A program made the position numbers and the translations under genes. The notes under the pieces were generated by a model. That model made no database searches. It was not told the origin of the DNA and was given only the letters and a program-made list of their open reading frames with translations. A stretch of DNA of 64,000 nucleotides from Lineus longissimus (lineage: Eukaryota > Nemertea > Pilidiophora > Heteronemertea > Lineidae): positions 1,178,001-1,242,000 of the forward strand of contig NC_088324.1 in the NCBI RefSeq assembly GCF_910592395.1, read 5' to 3'. Shown here piece after piece: positions 1 through 11,755 of the stretch. Numbering within the stretch: position 1 is the stretch's first letter; each line of letters starts with the position of its first letter.

Positions 1-550
1 AAAGAAAATGAATCGAGAGCGAGAAATCGGCCATTTTTAATTATGCGCATATTAATTCAAATATGACGTCACTGCCTTCCGATTGGCTAATGATCCTGAT
101 GATCCCGCTAACTATCGGCGGATAACCATTGGTACGAATTTCTCTAAGCTTATGGAAATTATTTATTGTTGCAATACCCTATTTGGGTTCCGTGAAGGAC
201 TTGGCATTGACCAAGCTTGCTCCTTTTTATACGATAGTGTAAGGTATTCTAAAGGCGACATTCCACGTGAGAGTTTTCTCTCAGAAGTTCACTCTCAGAC
301 ACTCTCAGACACCAAATCGCATGTGGACAAGACGCTGCGAGCAGCTGTTCGAGAGCGATCAATAAATGTCAGAAGTGTATAGCTGGGCGATCTTATGTCA
401 TGTGGACGGACCAAAGGTAGGTCATTTCGGACACTTTTTGTTAAGTCAGATAGTTCTCTCAGTGAATAGGACTGGTTCTATTTTGCAATAAACTTCCAGC
501 AAGTATTCAATGCATTGGTCATTTGGCGCATATGCATAGCTACCAGCAAC
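1..550. other. Non-coding flank of Harbinger element
   Basis: I see no convincing gene here. Short open frames (for example 83-382) show no recognisable domain. The stretch runs up to the start codon of the MADF gene at 551 and may include the left end of the same Harbinger transposon, but I could not pair a terminal inverted repeat with the far side. Confidence 0.4.
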
Positions 551-880
551 ATGGAAGCAAGCAAAGAGGAACGACTCCAACTGATAGCTGTGTATGAGGG
601 CAACCCGTGCCTATGGGATGTGCAATCTAATCTCTACAGAGACAGGGGAAAGAAGGCGTTGGCATGGAAAGAAATTGGGGCAGTTGTGGATAGAGATGTT
701 ATAGAATACCAACGGAAGATACACAACCTCCGAAATCAGTACTCAGCTGAGATAAAGAAGATGGGGGAAAAAAAGACAGGGCAAGGCACTGATGAAAACT
801 ACGTGTCAAAATGGCCGTTCTTTCAAGTGCTCGTGTTCATTAAGGGAGGAATGGCAGGAAGAAATTCAACAACTAATTTG
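551..880 (+). CDS. MADF-domain protein, first exon (Harbinger partner gene)
   Basis: The exon reads from ATG 551 and encodes a MADF-type (Myb/SANT-like) DNA-binding domain. Visible marks are the start LIAVYEGNPCLWD, the central AWKEIGAVV, the basic helix YQRKIHNLRNQYSAE and the terminal WPFFQVLVFI. MADF/Myb-like proteins are the usual second gene of animal PIF/Harbinger transposons, where they bind the transposon and help import the transposase. A GTAAGC donor follows at 881, and past it the frame degenerates into a hydrophobic tail, so I end the exon at 880. I did not find a second exon. It converges on the broken transposase on the other strand (961-1729), which supports one transposon unit. 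A host gene derived from a transposon is possible. Confidence 0.7.
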
Positions 881-960
881 GTAAGCGCTGCATTTTTATT
901 TCATATTTTTTCATACATTGTGTTTGCTCTTGCTTATGAAACTGTCATCTTTTAGCATCA

Positions 961-1729
961 TTACATCAATCCATACTGCCAAGGAACTTCTCCTTGTGGA
1001 GATAGGAAGTAATCCCGTAATTCATCTCTGATTGCTGTAGCAGTGAGCGCATGGTGATTTCCAGCTAATTGCTCAATGGGAAGCAGGTTATCTTTGGGCA
1101 TACCCTCTTTTCGCCAAGAACCAGGTATGTGACGCGGAGCATACCTATGACGGGAGGCTTTCTTTGATATCATGAAGTTGTGTAATGCGTACGACGCCAA
1201 CACTATTGTTTCCGTTTTTTCCGGCCCTACTGGTATTGGCTTTCGAAAGACTCGAAAAACACTGGACAGCAGTCCGAAAGCATTTTCGACAATTCGTCTT
1301 GCCCTTGACAACCTGTAGTTGAAAATACGCATCGCTCCCGGGATATTACGTAACGGGTACGGTTTCATTATGTTATCACGAAGTGGAAATGCATCATCAG
1401 CTACTATAACGCCGGTACCTTGCGGTTTCGTCCTGGGAGAACTTCCGGGGGCGGTAAATGAAGCGTTTTGTTCTCGAGAACCAAATCCAATGAGCATTTC
1501 GCGAAAACTCCTCCGTCTTCAACCCTGCCATTACATCCAGCATCAATAAACGAAAATTCGGATCTTCAAGGAGTAACTCCTGCTGAAGAGCATGATAAGC
1601 CCCATAGGTTTCTCTTCTCATCAGCCACTTGTGAACCCAGATCTTGTGCTTCCTCTTCGGTTTCCTCTTCTTTTGTAGAATAATGTACACCGCAGCCGCG
1701 GCTGCTACCTCCGCTCTCTTCGAAGGCAT
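961..1729 (-). pseudogene. PIF/Harbinger transposase, internally deleted
   Basis: This is a broken DDE transposase of the HARBI1 type. From ATG 1729 (minus) a basic N-terminal segment is readable (KKRKPKRKHKIWVHKWL, then GAYHALQQELLLEDPNF), which is typical of Harbinger N-termini. Near 1490 the reading shifts frame into the catalytic C-terminal part (961-1497 minus). That part has VIVADDAFPL (second catalytic Asp), FNYRLSRARRIVENAFG (catalytic Glu) and ASYALHNFM. The central 150 or so residues, including the first Asp block, are missing, so it cannot encode an active enzyme as it stands. The MADF exon at 551-880 is the expected partner. What is seen is the two conserved blocks and the frame change; that it is a dead element is inference. 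Confidence 0.8.
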
Positions 1730-2234
1730 CATACTAAATACCTTTCCCAATAGGCCTAACTCGCACGTGGAGGGATCAATGACCGTCCGATGTTTCACCC
1801 AAACAGTCTTAAGCGCATATTTTGTATGAACCGAAGTCCAGTTTGTAATAATGCAGAATAAATGACACTTACTTTTGGCTGTAGAGGATCTCTCCATTTG
1901 GATAGAGCCTGAGCAGCTTGTTTGGTACGGTAATGCTATGGCTTTTTCCACTTTTCTCGTTACCGAAGAATGTATCTGGTAACCAGAGTTCAGAGACCCG
2001 AGAGTAGCCCAGGGTCAAACTAGTATTGTATTTAGTATACGCTAATCGTGGGTCAATCCATCTCTGCCTGAAGAACATGTTCACACTGTAGTCCTGAAAT
2101 GTAACCGACAATGTTACTGACCAAGTTTTTAGCGCACACGGCACTCGGAGTCTACGTCTCTCCCCGAGGCATTGATGCGGTTTACGCGACGCTCGGGGAA
2201 ACACGGTTCGGATTGGATTGAATGTAACGTTGAG

Positions 2235-2457
2235 GATTGACCATAGGTATCGCCATTTTGGCTAGACCTCCAAATCCTACGGCAATTAGAACTCTTTCCA
2301 AATGAATTGAATGCTCGTTTATAACCCGAAAGGCTGTTTTCTGGAAAACAAAGAACAGACTCCCGCCCTTGAAATGAGCATTCACTACTATTTGAAGGTG
2401 TTCTAATTGCTTTAGGATTTCAGGTTCTAGCCAAAATGGCGGTACCTATTGTCAACC
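2235..2457. mobile_element. MITE with about 58-bp terminal inverted repeats
   Basis: The left arm (about 2235-2291) and right arm (about 2399-2457) are reverse complements with few mismatches. Shared blocks are CGCCATTTTGGCTAGA and GCAATTAGAACTC. The interior has no coding potential. A relative with the same inner arm motifs lies at about 32340-32520. The superfamily is unknown, and I could not settle the target-site duplication. Confidence 0.7.
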
Positions 2458-2640
2458 CTAAATTGGGATTGGGTTAGGGCGAGGAATACAGCTTTGTCTT
2501 TATCAGAATTAGGTTATACTATTACCAGAGGCTTTTGCACTGATCTGAGTTTGTTTCAAAGTGCGTAGCTTCAGAAAAAAGCCTTAACTTTTTGATATGC
2601 CCTCGTAGCTCTGTTCCAAACCATGATGGAGAACTGAAGG

Positions 2641-5600
2641 GAGATTATGATTGTGGTGGGATATTATGGAGCAGCTACTGAGCGTATCGAGGGAGATTAT
2701 CGAGCAGCCACTGAGCGTATCGAGGGAGATTATGGAGCAGCTACTGAGCGTATCGAGGGAGATTATGGAGCAGCCACTGAGCGTATCGAGGGAGATTATG
2801 GAGCAGCTACTGAGCGTATCGAGGGAGATTATGGAGCAGCCACTGAGCGTATCGAGGGAGATTATGGAGCAGCCACTGAGCGCATCAGGGAGATTATGGA
2901 GCAGTTACTGAGCGTATCGAGGGAGATTATGGAGCAGCTACTGAGCGTATCGAGGGAGATTATGGAGCAGCTACTGAGCGTATCGAGGGAGATTATGGAG
3001 CAGCTACTGAGCGTATCAAGGGAGATTATGGAGCAGCTACTGAGCTTATCGAGGGAGAGTATGAAGCAGCTTCTAAGCGTATCGAGGGAGATTATGGAGC
3101 AGCTACTGAGCGTATCGAGGGAGATTATGGAGCAGCTACTGAGCGTATCGAGGGAGATTGTGGAGCAGCTACTGAGCGTATCGAGGGAGATTATGGAGCA
3201 GCTACTGAGCGTATCGAGGGAGATTATGGAGCAGCCACTGAGCGCATCGAGGGAGATTATGGAGCAGCTACTGAGCGTATCGAGGGAGATTATGGAGCAG
3301 CCACTGAGCGTATCGAGGGAGATTATGGAGCAGCTACTGAGCGTATCGAGGGAGATTATGGAGCAGCCACTGAGCGTATCGAGGGAGATTATGGAGCAGC
3401 CACTGAGCGCATCAGGGAGATTATGGAGCAGTTACTGAGCGTATCGAGGGAGATTATGGAGCAGCTACTGAGCGTATCGAGGGAGATTATGGAGCAGCTA
3501 CTGAGCGTATCGAGGGAGATTATGGAGCAGCTACTGAGCGTATCAAGGGAGATTATGGAGCAGCTACTGAGCTTATCGAGGGAGAGTATGAAGCAGCTTC
3601 TAAGCGTATCGAGGGAGATTATGGAGCAGCTACTGAGCGTATCGAGGGAGATTATGGAGCAGCTACTGAGCGTATCGAGGGAGATTGTGGAGCAGCTACT
3701 GAGCGTATCGAGGGAGATTATGGAGCAGCCACTGAGCGTATCGAGGGAGGTTATGGAGCAGCCACTGAGCGCATCGAGGGAGATTATGGAGCAGCTACTG
3801 AGTGTATCGAGGGAGGTTATGGAGCAGCCACTGAGGGTATCGAGGGAAGTTATGGAGCAGCCACTGAGCTTATCGAGAGAGCGTATGAAGCAGCTTCTAA
3901 GCGTATCGAGGGAGATTATGGAGCAGCTACTGAGCGTATCGAGGGAAATTATGGAGCAGCTACTGAGCGTATCGAGGGAGATTATCGAGCAGCCACTGAG
4001 CGTATCGAGGGAGATTATGGAGCAGCCACTGAGCATATCGAGGGAGATTATGGAGCAGCCACTGAGCGTATCGAGGGAGATTATGGAGCAGCCACTGAGC
4101 GTATCGAGGGAGATTATGATTGTGGTGGGAGATTATGGAGCAGCTACTGAGCGTATCGAGGGAGATTATGATTGTGGTGGGAGATTATGGAGCAGCTACT
4201 GAGGTTATCGAGGGAGAGTATTAAGCAGCTTCTGAGCGTATCGCGGGAGATTATGGAGCAGCCACTGAGCGTATCGAGAGAGGTTATGGAGCAGCCACTG
4301 AGCGTATCGAGGGAGATTATTGAGCAGCCACTGAGCGTATCAGGGGGATTATGGAGCAGCCACTGAGCGAATCGTGGGAGATTATGGAGCAGCAACTGAG
4401 CGTATCAGGGGGATTATGGAGCAGCTACTGAGCGTATCGAGGGATATTATGGAGCAGCCACTAAGCGTATCGAAGGAGATTACGGAGCAGCAACTGAGCG
4501 CATCAGCGGGATTATGGAGTAGCTACTGCGCGTATCGAGGGAGATTATGGAGCAGCAACTAAGCGTATCGAGGGAGATTATGGAGCAGGCACTGAGCGTA
4601 TCGAGGGAGGTTATGGAGCAGCAACTGAGCGTATCGAGGGAGATTATGGAGCAGCAACTGAGCGCATCAGGGGGATTTTCGAGCAGCTACTGAGCGTATC
4701 GAGGGAGATTATGGAGCAGCTACTGAGCGTATCGAGGGAGATAATGGAGCAGCCACTGAGCGTATCGAGGGAGATTATGGAGCAGCAACTGAGCGTATCG
4801 AGGGAGATTATGGAGCAGCAACTAAGCGTATCAGGGGGATTTTCGAGCAGCTACTGAGCGCATCGAGGGAGATTATGGAGCAGCAACTGAGCGCATCAGG
4901 GGGATTATGGAAGAGCTACTGAGCGTATCGAGGGAGATTATGGAGCAGCCACTGAGCGTATCGAGGGAGATTATGGAGCAGCAACAGAGCGCATCAGGGG
5001 GATTATGGAGCAGCTACTGAGCGTATCGAGGGAGATTATGGAGCAGCCACTGATCGTATCGAGGGAGATTATGGAGCAGCCACTGATCGTATCGAGGGAG
5101 ATTATGGAGCAGCCACTGATCGTATCGAGGGGGATTGTGGAGCAGCCACTGATCATATCGAGGGAGATTATGGAGCAGCCACTGATCGTATCGAGGGGGA
5201 TTGTGGAGCAGCAAGTAAGCGTATCGAGGGAGATTATGGAGCAGCAACTACCGGTAAGCGTATCGAGGGAGATTATGGAGCAGCTACTGAGCGTATCGAG
5301 GGAGATTATGGAGCAGCAACTGAGCGTATCGAGGGAGATTATTGAGCAGCAACTGAGCGTATCGTGTGAGATTATGGAGCAGCAGCTGAGCGCATCAGGG
5401 GGATTGTGGAGCAGCTACTGAGCGTATCGAGGGAGATTATGGAGCAGCTACTGAGCGTATCGAGGGAGATTATGGAGCAGCAACTGAGCGTATCGAGGGA
5501 GATTATTGAGCAGCAACTGAGCGTATCGTGTGAGATTATGGAGCAGCAGCTGAGCGCATCAGGGGGATTGTGGAGCAGCTACTGAGCGTATCGAGGGAGA

Positions 5601-8600
5601 TTATGGAGCAGCAACTAAGCGTATCGAAGGAGATTATGGAGCAGCAACTGAGCGTATCGAGGGAGATTATGGAGCAGCAACAGAGCGCATCAGGGGGATT
5701 ATGGAGCAGCTACTGAGCGTATCGAGGGAGATTATGGAGCAGCCACTGATCATATCGAGGGAGATTATGGAGCAGCCACTGATCGTATCGAGGGAGATTA
5801 TGGAGCAGCCACTGATCGTATCGAGGGGGATTGTGGAGCAGCCACTGATCATATCGAGGGAGATTATGGAGCAGCCACTGATCGTATCGAGGGGGATTAT
5901 GGAGCAGCAGCTGAGCGCATCAGGGGGATTGTGGAGCAGCTACTGAGCGTATCGAGGGAGATTATGGAGCAGCTACTGAGCGTATCGAGGGAGATTATGG
6001 AGCAGCAACTGAGCGTATCGAGGGAGATTATTGAGCAGCAACTGAGCGTATCGTGTGAGATTATGGAGCAGCAGCTGAGCGCATCAGGGGGATTGTGGAG
6101 CAGCTACTGAGCGTATCGAGGGAGATTATGGAGCAGCAACTAAGCGTATCGAAGGAGATTATGGAGCAGCAACTGAGCGTATCGAGGGAGGTTATGGAGC
6201 AGCCACTGAGCGCATCAGGGGGATTATGGAGCAGCTACTGAGCGTATCGAGGGAGATTATGGAGCAGCAACTAAGCGTATCGAAGGAGATTATGGAGCAG
6301 CAACTGAGCGTATCGAGGGAGATTATGGAGCAGCCACTGAGCGCATCAGGGGGATTATGGAGCAGCTACTGAGCGTATCGAGGGAGATTATGGAGCAGCT
6401 ACTGAGCGTATCGAGGGAGATTATGGAGCAGCTACTGAGCGTATCGAGGGAGATTATGGAGCAGCCACTGAGCGTATCGAGGGAGATTATGGAGCAGCCA
6501 CGGAGCGTATCGAGGGAGATTATGGAGCAGCTACTGAGCGTATCGAGGGAGATTATGGAGCAGCAACTGAGCGTATCGAGGGAGATTATGGAGCAGCAAC
6601 TAAGCGTATCAGGGGGATTTTCGAGCAGCTACTGAGCGCATCGAGGGAGATTATGGAGCAGCAACTGAGCGCATCAGGGGGATTATGGAAGAGCTACTGA
6701 GCGTATCGAGGGAGATTATGGAGCAGCCACTGAGCGTATCGAGGGAGATTATGGAGCAGCAACAGAGCGCATCAGGGGGATTATGGAGCAGCTACTGAGC
6801 GTATCGAGGGAGATTATGGAGCAGCCACTGATCGTATCGAGGGAGATTATGGAGCAGCCACTGATCGTATCGAGGGAGATTATGGAGCAGCCACTGATCG
6901 TATCGAGGGGGATTGTGGAGCAGCCACTGATCATATCGAGGGAGATTATGGAGCAGCCACTGATCGTATCGAGGGGGATTGTGGAGCAGCAAGTAAGCGT
7001 ATCGAGGGAGATTATGGAGCAGCAACTACCGGTAAGCGTATCGAGGGAGATTATGGAGCAGCTACTGAGCGTATCGAGGGAGATTATGGAGCAGCAACTG
7101 AGCGTATCGAGGGAGATTATTGAGCAGCAACTGAGCGTATCGTGTGAGATTATGGAGCAGCAGCTGAGCGCATCAGGGGGATTGTGGAGCAGCTACTGAG
7201 CGTATCGAGGGAGATTATGGAGCAGCTACTGAGCGTATCGAGGGAGATTATGGAGCAGCAACTGAGCGTATCGAGGGAGATTATTGAGCAGCAACTGAGC
7301 GTATCGTGTGAGATTATGGAGCAGCAGCTGAGCGCATCAGGGGGATTGTGGAGCAGCTACTGAGCGTATCGAGGGAGATTATGGAGCAGCAACTAAGCGT
7401 ATCGAAGGAGATTATGGAGCAGCAACTGAGCGTATCGAGGGAGATTATGGAGCAGCAACAGAGCGCATCAGGGGGATTATGGAGCAGCTACTGAGCGTAT
7501 CGAGGGAGATTATGGAGCAGCCACTGATCGTATCGAGGGAGATTATGGAGCAGCCACTGATCGTATCGAGGGAGATTATGGAGCAGCCACTGATCGTATC
7601 GAGGGGGATTGTGGAGCAGCCACTGATCATATCGAGGGAGATTATGGAGCAGCCACTGATCGTATCGAGGGGGATTGTGGAGCAGCAAGTAAGCGTATCG
7701 AGGGAGATTATGGAGCAGCAACTACCGGTAAGCGTATCGAGGGAGATTATGGAGCAGCTACTGAGCGTATCGAGGGAGATTATGGAGCAGCAACTGAGCG
7801 TATCGAGGGAGATTATTGAGCAGCAACTGAGCGTATCGTGTGAGATTATGGAGCAGCAGCTGAGCGCATCAGGGGGATTGTGGAGCAGCTACTGAGCGTA
7901 TCGAGGGAGATTATGGAGCAGCTACTGAGCGTATCGAGGGAGATTATGGAGCAGCAACTGAGCGTATCGAGGGAGATTATTGAGCAGCAACTGAGCGTAT
8001 CGTGTGAGATTATGGAGCAGCAGCTGAGCGCATCAGGGGGATTGTGGAGCAGCTACTGAGCGTATCGAGGGAGATTATGGAGCAGCAACTAAGCGTATCG
8101 AAGGAGATTATGGAGCAGCAACTGAGCGTATCGAGGGAGGTTATGGAGCAGCCACTGAGCGCATCAGGGGGATTATGGAGCAGCTACTGAGCGTATCGAG
8201 GGAGATTATGGAGCAGCAACTAAGCGTATCGAAGGAGATTATGGAGCAGCAACTGAGCGTATCGAGGGAGATTATGGAGCAGCCACTGAGCGCATCAGGG
8301 GGATTATGGAGCAGCTACTGAGCGTATCGAGGGAGATTATGGAGCAGCTACTGAGCGTATCGAGGGAGATTATGGAGCAGCTACTGAGCGTATCGAGGGA
8401 GATTATGGAGCAGCCACTGAGCGTATCGAGGGAGATTATGGAGCAGCCACGGAGCGTATCGAGGGAGATTATGGAGCAGCTACTGAGCGTATCGAGGGAG
8501 ATTATGGAGCAGCCACTGAGCGTATCAAGGGAGATTATGGAGCAGCTACTGAGCTTATCGAGGGAGAGTATGAAGTAGCTTCAAGGCGTATCGAGGGAGA

Positions 8601-9211
8601 TTATGGAGCAGCTACTGAGCGTATCGAGGGAGATTATGGAGCAGCTACTGAGCGTATCGAGGGAGATTGTGGAGCAGCTACTGAGCGTATCGAGGGAGAT
8701 TATGGAGCAGCTACTGAGCGTATCGAGGGAGATTATGGAGCAGCCACTGAGCGTATCGAGGGAGATTATGGAGCAGCTACTGAGCGTATCGAGGGAGGTT
8801 ATGGAGCAGCCACTGTGCGTATCGAGGGAGGTTATGGAGCAGCCACTGAGCTTATCGAGGGAGTGTATGAAGCAGCTTCTAAGCGTATCGAGGGAGATTA
8901 TGGAGCAGCTACTGAGCGTATCGAGGGAGATTATAGAGCAGCCACTGAGCGTATCGAGGGAGATTATGGAGCAGCTACTGAGCGTATCGAGGGAGATTAT
9001 GGAGCAGCTACTGAGCGTATCGAGGGAGATTATGGAGCAGCCACTGAGCGTATCGAGGGAGGTTATGGAGCAGCCACTGAGCGTATCGAGGGAGATTGTG
9101 GAGTAGCCACTGAGCGTATCAGGAGGATTATGGAGCAGCCACTGAGCGTATCAGGGGGATTGTGGAGCAGTTACTGAGCGTATCGAGGGAGATAATCGAG
9201 CAGCCACTAAT
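2641..9211. repeat. 33-bp minisatellite, about 200 copies, with higher-order repeats
   Basis: A 33-bp unit (core GAGCAGCTACTGAGCGTATC plus GAGGGAGATTATG) runs without a break for 6.57 kb. Variants occur at fixed places: CTACTG/CCACTG/CAACTG, GAGCG/GATCG, and a 32-bp form with GCATCAGGGGG. Blocks are duplicated as larger units: 2881 onward reappears 527 bp downstream at 3408, a 696-bp period links 5005 to 5701 and 6783 to 7479, and 1778- and 1949-bp offsets link 5005 to 6783 and 6357 to 8306. Because 33 is a multiple of three, several frames on both strands stay open for up to 263 codons. The 32-bp units shift the frame and TGA-bearing variants (TTATTGAGCAG) break it, so I treat it as non-coding. 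No gene is recognised in it. Confidence 0.97.
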
Positions 9212-9975
9212 AGGATGTGAAAAATAACAATCAAATCATCTCAGGGGTTCCTCTGTTTTTATCTTTGCTACTGCTAGTTTCCTGGACGATAGTCAAATCT
9301 GAGTGAAGTGTAATCCCGCGAAAGGGTCGGGGATTTATTTATCTTAAGCCATATATCACAATACTCGTTAGCAAGGCACTGCAGCAACATTGTCCTATTG
9401 GAGAGGTACCCTCACAGAAGTCAGCTAATCCAGTCATGAAATTCAATGAGAATTACTTACCATTGAGTTTTCGTTAATAGAACTGATGTCATTAATATAC
9501 ATATTGAGGGAGACATCTGTCGCTGTTCCGAGCGCTGCAATGGAAATATAATTTACACTTAGGTCTCTATTCGTAACCCATCGGATGAAGGACATTTAAA
9601 ACAGATAATCATAGAAAAAATGCCTTGTTGTAATGAGGATCGACGGCAAGTTCCTGAACATCTTTTTAGTAACCCCGGCCCCAAAACTTGCGGTCATCGT
9701 GACGGTGGTAGCCCCTCTTAAATAGTTTTCATAAAGTCTCTTATCATGTATCTCTTATCTAAGGGTATAACGAAACCAACCCGAGATATAATACTCTTTT
9801 ACACATTAAGGTCGATCTGTACCCATGCTTGGCGCAAAACTGCCCAACTTCAACTCGTGATAATTGATGACAATTATTCAAAAAAGTAATTCTGGTACGG
9901 TGCCTTACGTACGAAGCATCTAAGCGAACAGTGTGACATAACTGGATCGTATTTCTGGATTACCCCGAAAAAAAT
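9212..9975. other. Gene-free stretch after the 33-bp array
   Basis: AT-rich unique-looking sequence. I see no domain-bearing frame, splice-consistent exon or RNA gene. Confidence 0.4.
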
Positions 9976-10391
9976 GACTTTTTGGGAAGGTCAAAAATCA
10001 CCTTGATCAATTTTATGTCAACATGCTATGTCGCATTGAAGCATACTCTGTTGGAAAGGACGCAGCCATTCCTAGCGCATGTCCATGTAACCGCCGATTA
10101 TTTAAAATAAGTCTAATTATGTAGAACAAAATATATCTTCTACTCCTCATAATTTCTCTATTTCGGAAATTTCGCGGAAATCTACTCGAAAAACCCAAAA
10201 TCCGCGGTTATATGGACAAGCTCCAGTTGGTTAACAGCACATTTCCATTTGAAATTTTTTTATAAAAGTGGAGAAAAACTGCTTTAAATTATGAAACGTT
10301 ATCATTCACATCGGTTGTTTACTATTCGGCACGAGCCCACTAGAGTGCGTTTCGAAATATGGGCGCAAATCAGCGGACCATTGAAAACCAT
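9976..10391 (+). repeat. Dispersed repeat, copy 1 (inverted relative to 26757-27178)
   Basis: About 415 bp matches the reverse complement of 26757-27178 with moderate divergence and small indels. Conserved blocks include the CAACATGCTATGTCGCAT region and GAGCCCACTAGAGTG. No terminal inverted repeat or coding frame is visible. It is an old interspersed repeat of unknown class. Confidence 0.75.
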
Positions 10392-10492
10392 TGCTGTCAC
10401 AGTTCAGGGGAGCGTTGTGGTTACGCATCAATAAAAGTTCCTCGAGCGCTGACTCTGCTGAATCTGCTAAAACCCCTTGACTAAGATCGACC

Positions 10493-10915
10493 TTAAGAGG
10501 TCAGTCTTTGTTGACTTGGTATACCACCCACTATAAATATTGGAAAATATACCAATATAGACCCTATATTAAGCCCGATTGGTCTGAAAGTCATGTACAT
10601 TTCCATAAGGTCAATCAAAAGATTAATAACCACCTGTTAGTAATGACCACCATTGGAAATGTACAACTCTAGGAGCCAATGGAACATAGAATTGGGCTGT
10701 GTTACCGGTGTGACAGCGGATATAGTCCCCCTGGAGTCATAGTCCGGTAGCATTGTATTTGACCAATTAAGCAGCATGATCTATTGTACCGCTAACCCTA
10801 ACCAAAACATTTAGCAATGCGGGCTATTGTTATACGGACTATCAGCCCTAGGACTACTATCCCCGCCACACTGGTCCATCATGTTTTCTGTACAAACTTG
10901 GGACTGACCTCTTAA
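10493..10915. mobile_element. MITE flanked by TTAA, 10-bp terminal inverted repeat
   Basis: The sequence TTAA-GAGGTCAGTC begins at 10493 and its mirror GACTGACCTC-TTAA ends at 10915, giving a roughly 415-bp non-coding element between two TTAA tetramers. TTAA target sites are used by piggyBac, Kolobok and Sola3 type transposons; the GAG terminus does not decide among them. No transposase is present. Confidence 0.65.
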
Positions 10916-11023
10916 TGTGTAAAAGACAATATATCAATAGCAACGAAATTAAGAACTCCTTCAGTGAACACCTTGTCAAAAGTTACCGATTTGTCCTCAG
11001 AAGATTACAATAATATGAGTTGC

Positions 11024-11160
11024 AATTGACACGGATGCGAGCAAGTACACGCGTCATAGTTGGCGAGACACGTGTCAGGGACTGCCTGAATAGTTCAATA
11101 TTTCACACTGATGCGGGCGAATACGGGGGCGGGCTTCATAATTGGCGAGATGCGTGTCTG
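11024..11160. repeat. Degenerate tandem repeat of about 70 bp
   Basis: Two diverged units share GATGCGRGCRARTACRCG and a following GGCGAGA..GTGTC block. A third related unit lies at about 11770-11855, beyond the MITE 11302-11751. Confidence 0.55.
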
Positions 11161-11301
11161 GTAACATATCAGTAGGGAAGTCAACATCAGAAATTTATCA
11201 CTGATCCTTTCACGAAAACGGATAGAAATGTGCACCGAATTCATCCTCTTGCTACAGAGTTTTATCGGTATACGCATGAGGATCCTAATCAAGTTGCTGT
11301 T

Positions 11302-11751
11302 GAGACAAGACCACAATTGATTTTTTAAGCCTTTTAGCAGTTAAATTGTCAATGTTTGACCGCGACGCATCAAAGAATGCGTCAAGTAGTGAAACTGAAA
11401 TTCGGATATGATATACGGGTTAGTCTTGCGAGTAACTGGTGCGATGGAAATTGGTGATTGACCACGGAAATTTTTTTATAATCGACAAATTAGACAGACT
11501 TTGATATTTCCACTGTTTTCAGCCAACTGGCAGAAAAAACTCAAAACACGCCCCCTATTACCCAATTAGCAAAATTCGAAATTAATTTTTTCATCAAATA
11601 ATTTCTTTATATCTGTAGACTTGCCACAGCAAATATTTTTTCAATACCTCTCCAAATATGTACTTGAGAGTAAAAAACATGCACTCGTCTAATTGATAGG
11701 CCTCGACCCTCCACCCTCCAACCTATGAATATTCATTAGTGGTCTTGTCTC
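11302..11751 (+). mobile_element. 450-bp MITE, TIR GAGACAAGACCAC, 4-bp TSD TGTT
   Basis: The element starts GAGACAAGACCAC and ends GTGGTCTTGTCTC, an exact 13-bp inverted repeat. It is flanked on both sides by TGTT (11298-11301 and 11752-11755). A second full copy lies inverted at 27924-28368 with its own distinct TSD. No coding capacity is seen. A 4-bp duplication with a GAG terminus is compatible with Sola-type elements, but this is tentative. Confidence 0.88.
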
Positions 11752-11755
11752 TGTT

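Noticed and set aside
2647-9177. Long open frames of 11-residue repeats (ERIEGDYGAAT, MEQLLSVSREI) read as a coiled-coil or repeat protein
   Set aside because: Several frames on both strands are open just because the unit is 33 bp. The 32-bp variants shift frame and TGA variants break it; no start context, domain or splice sites.
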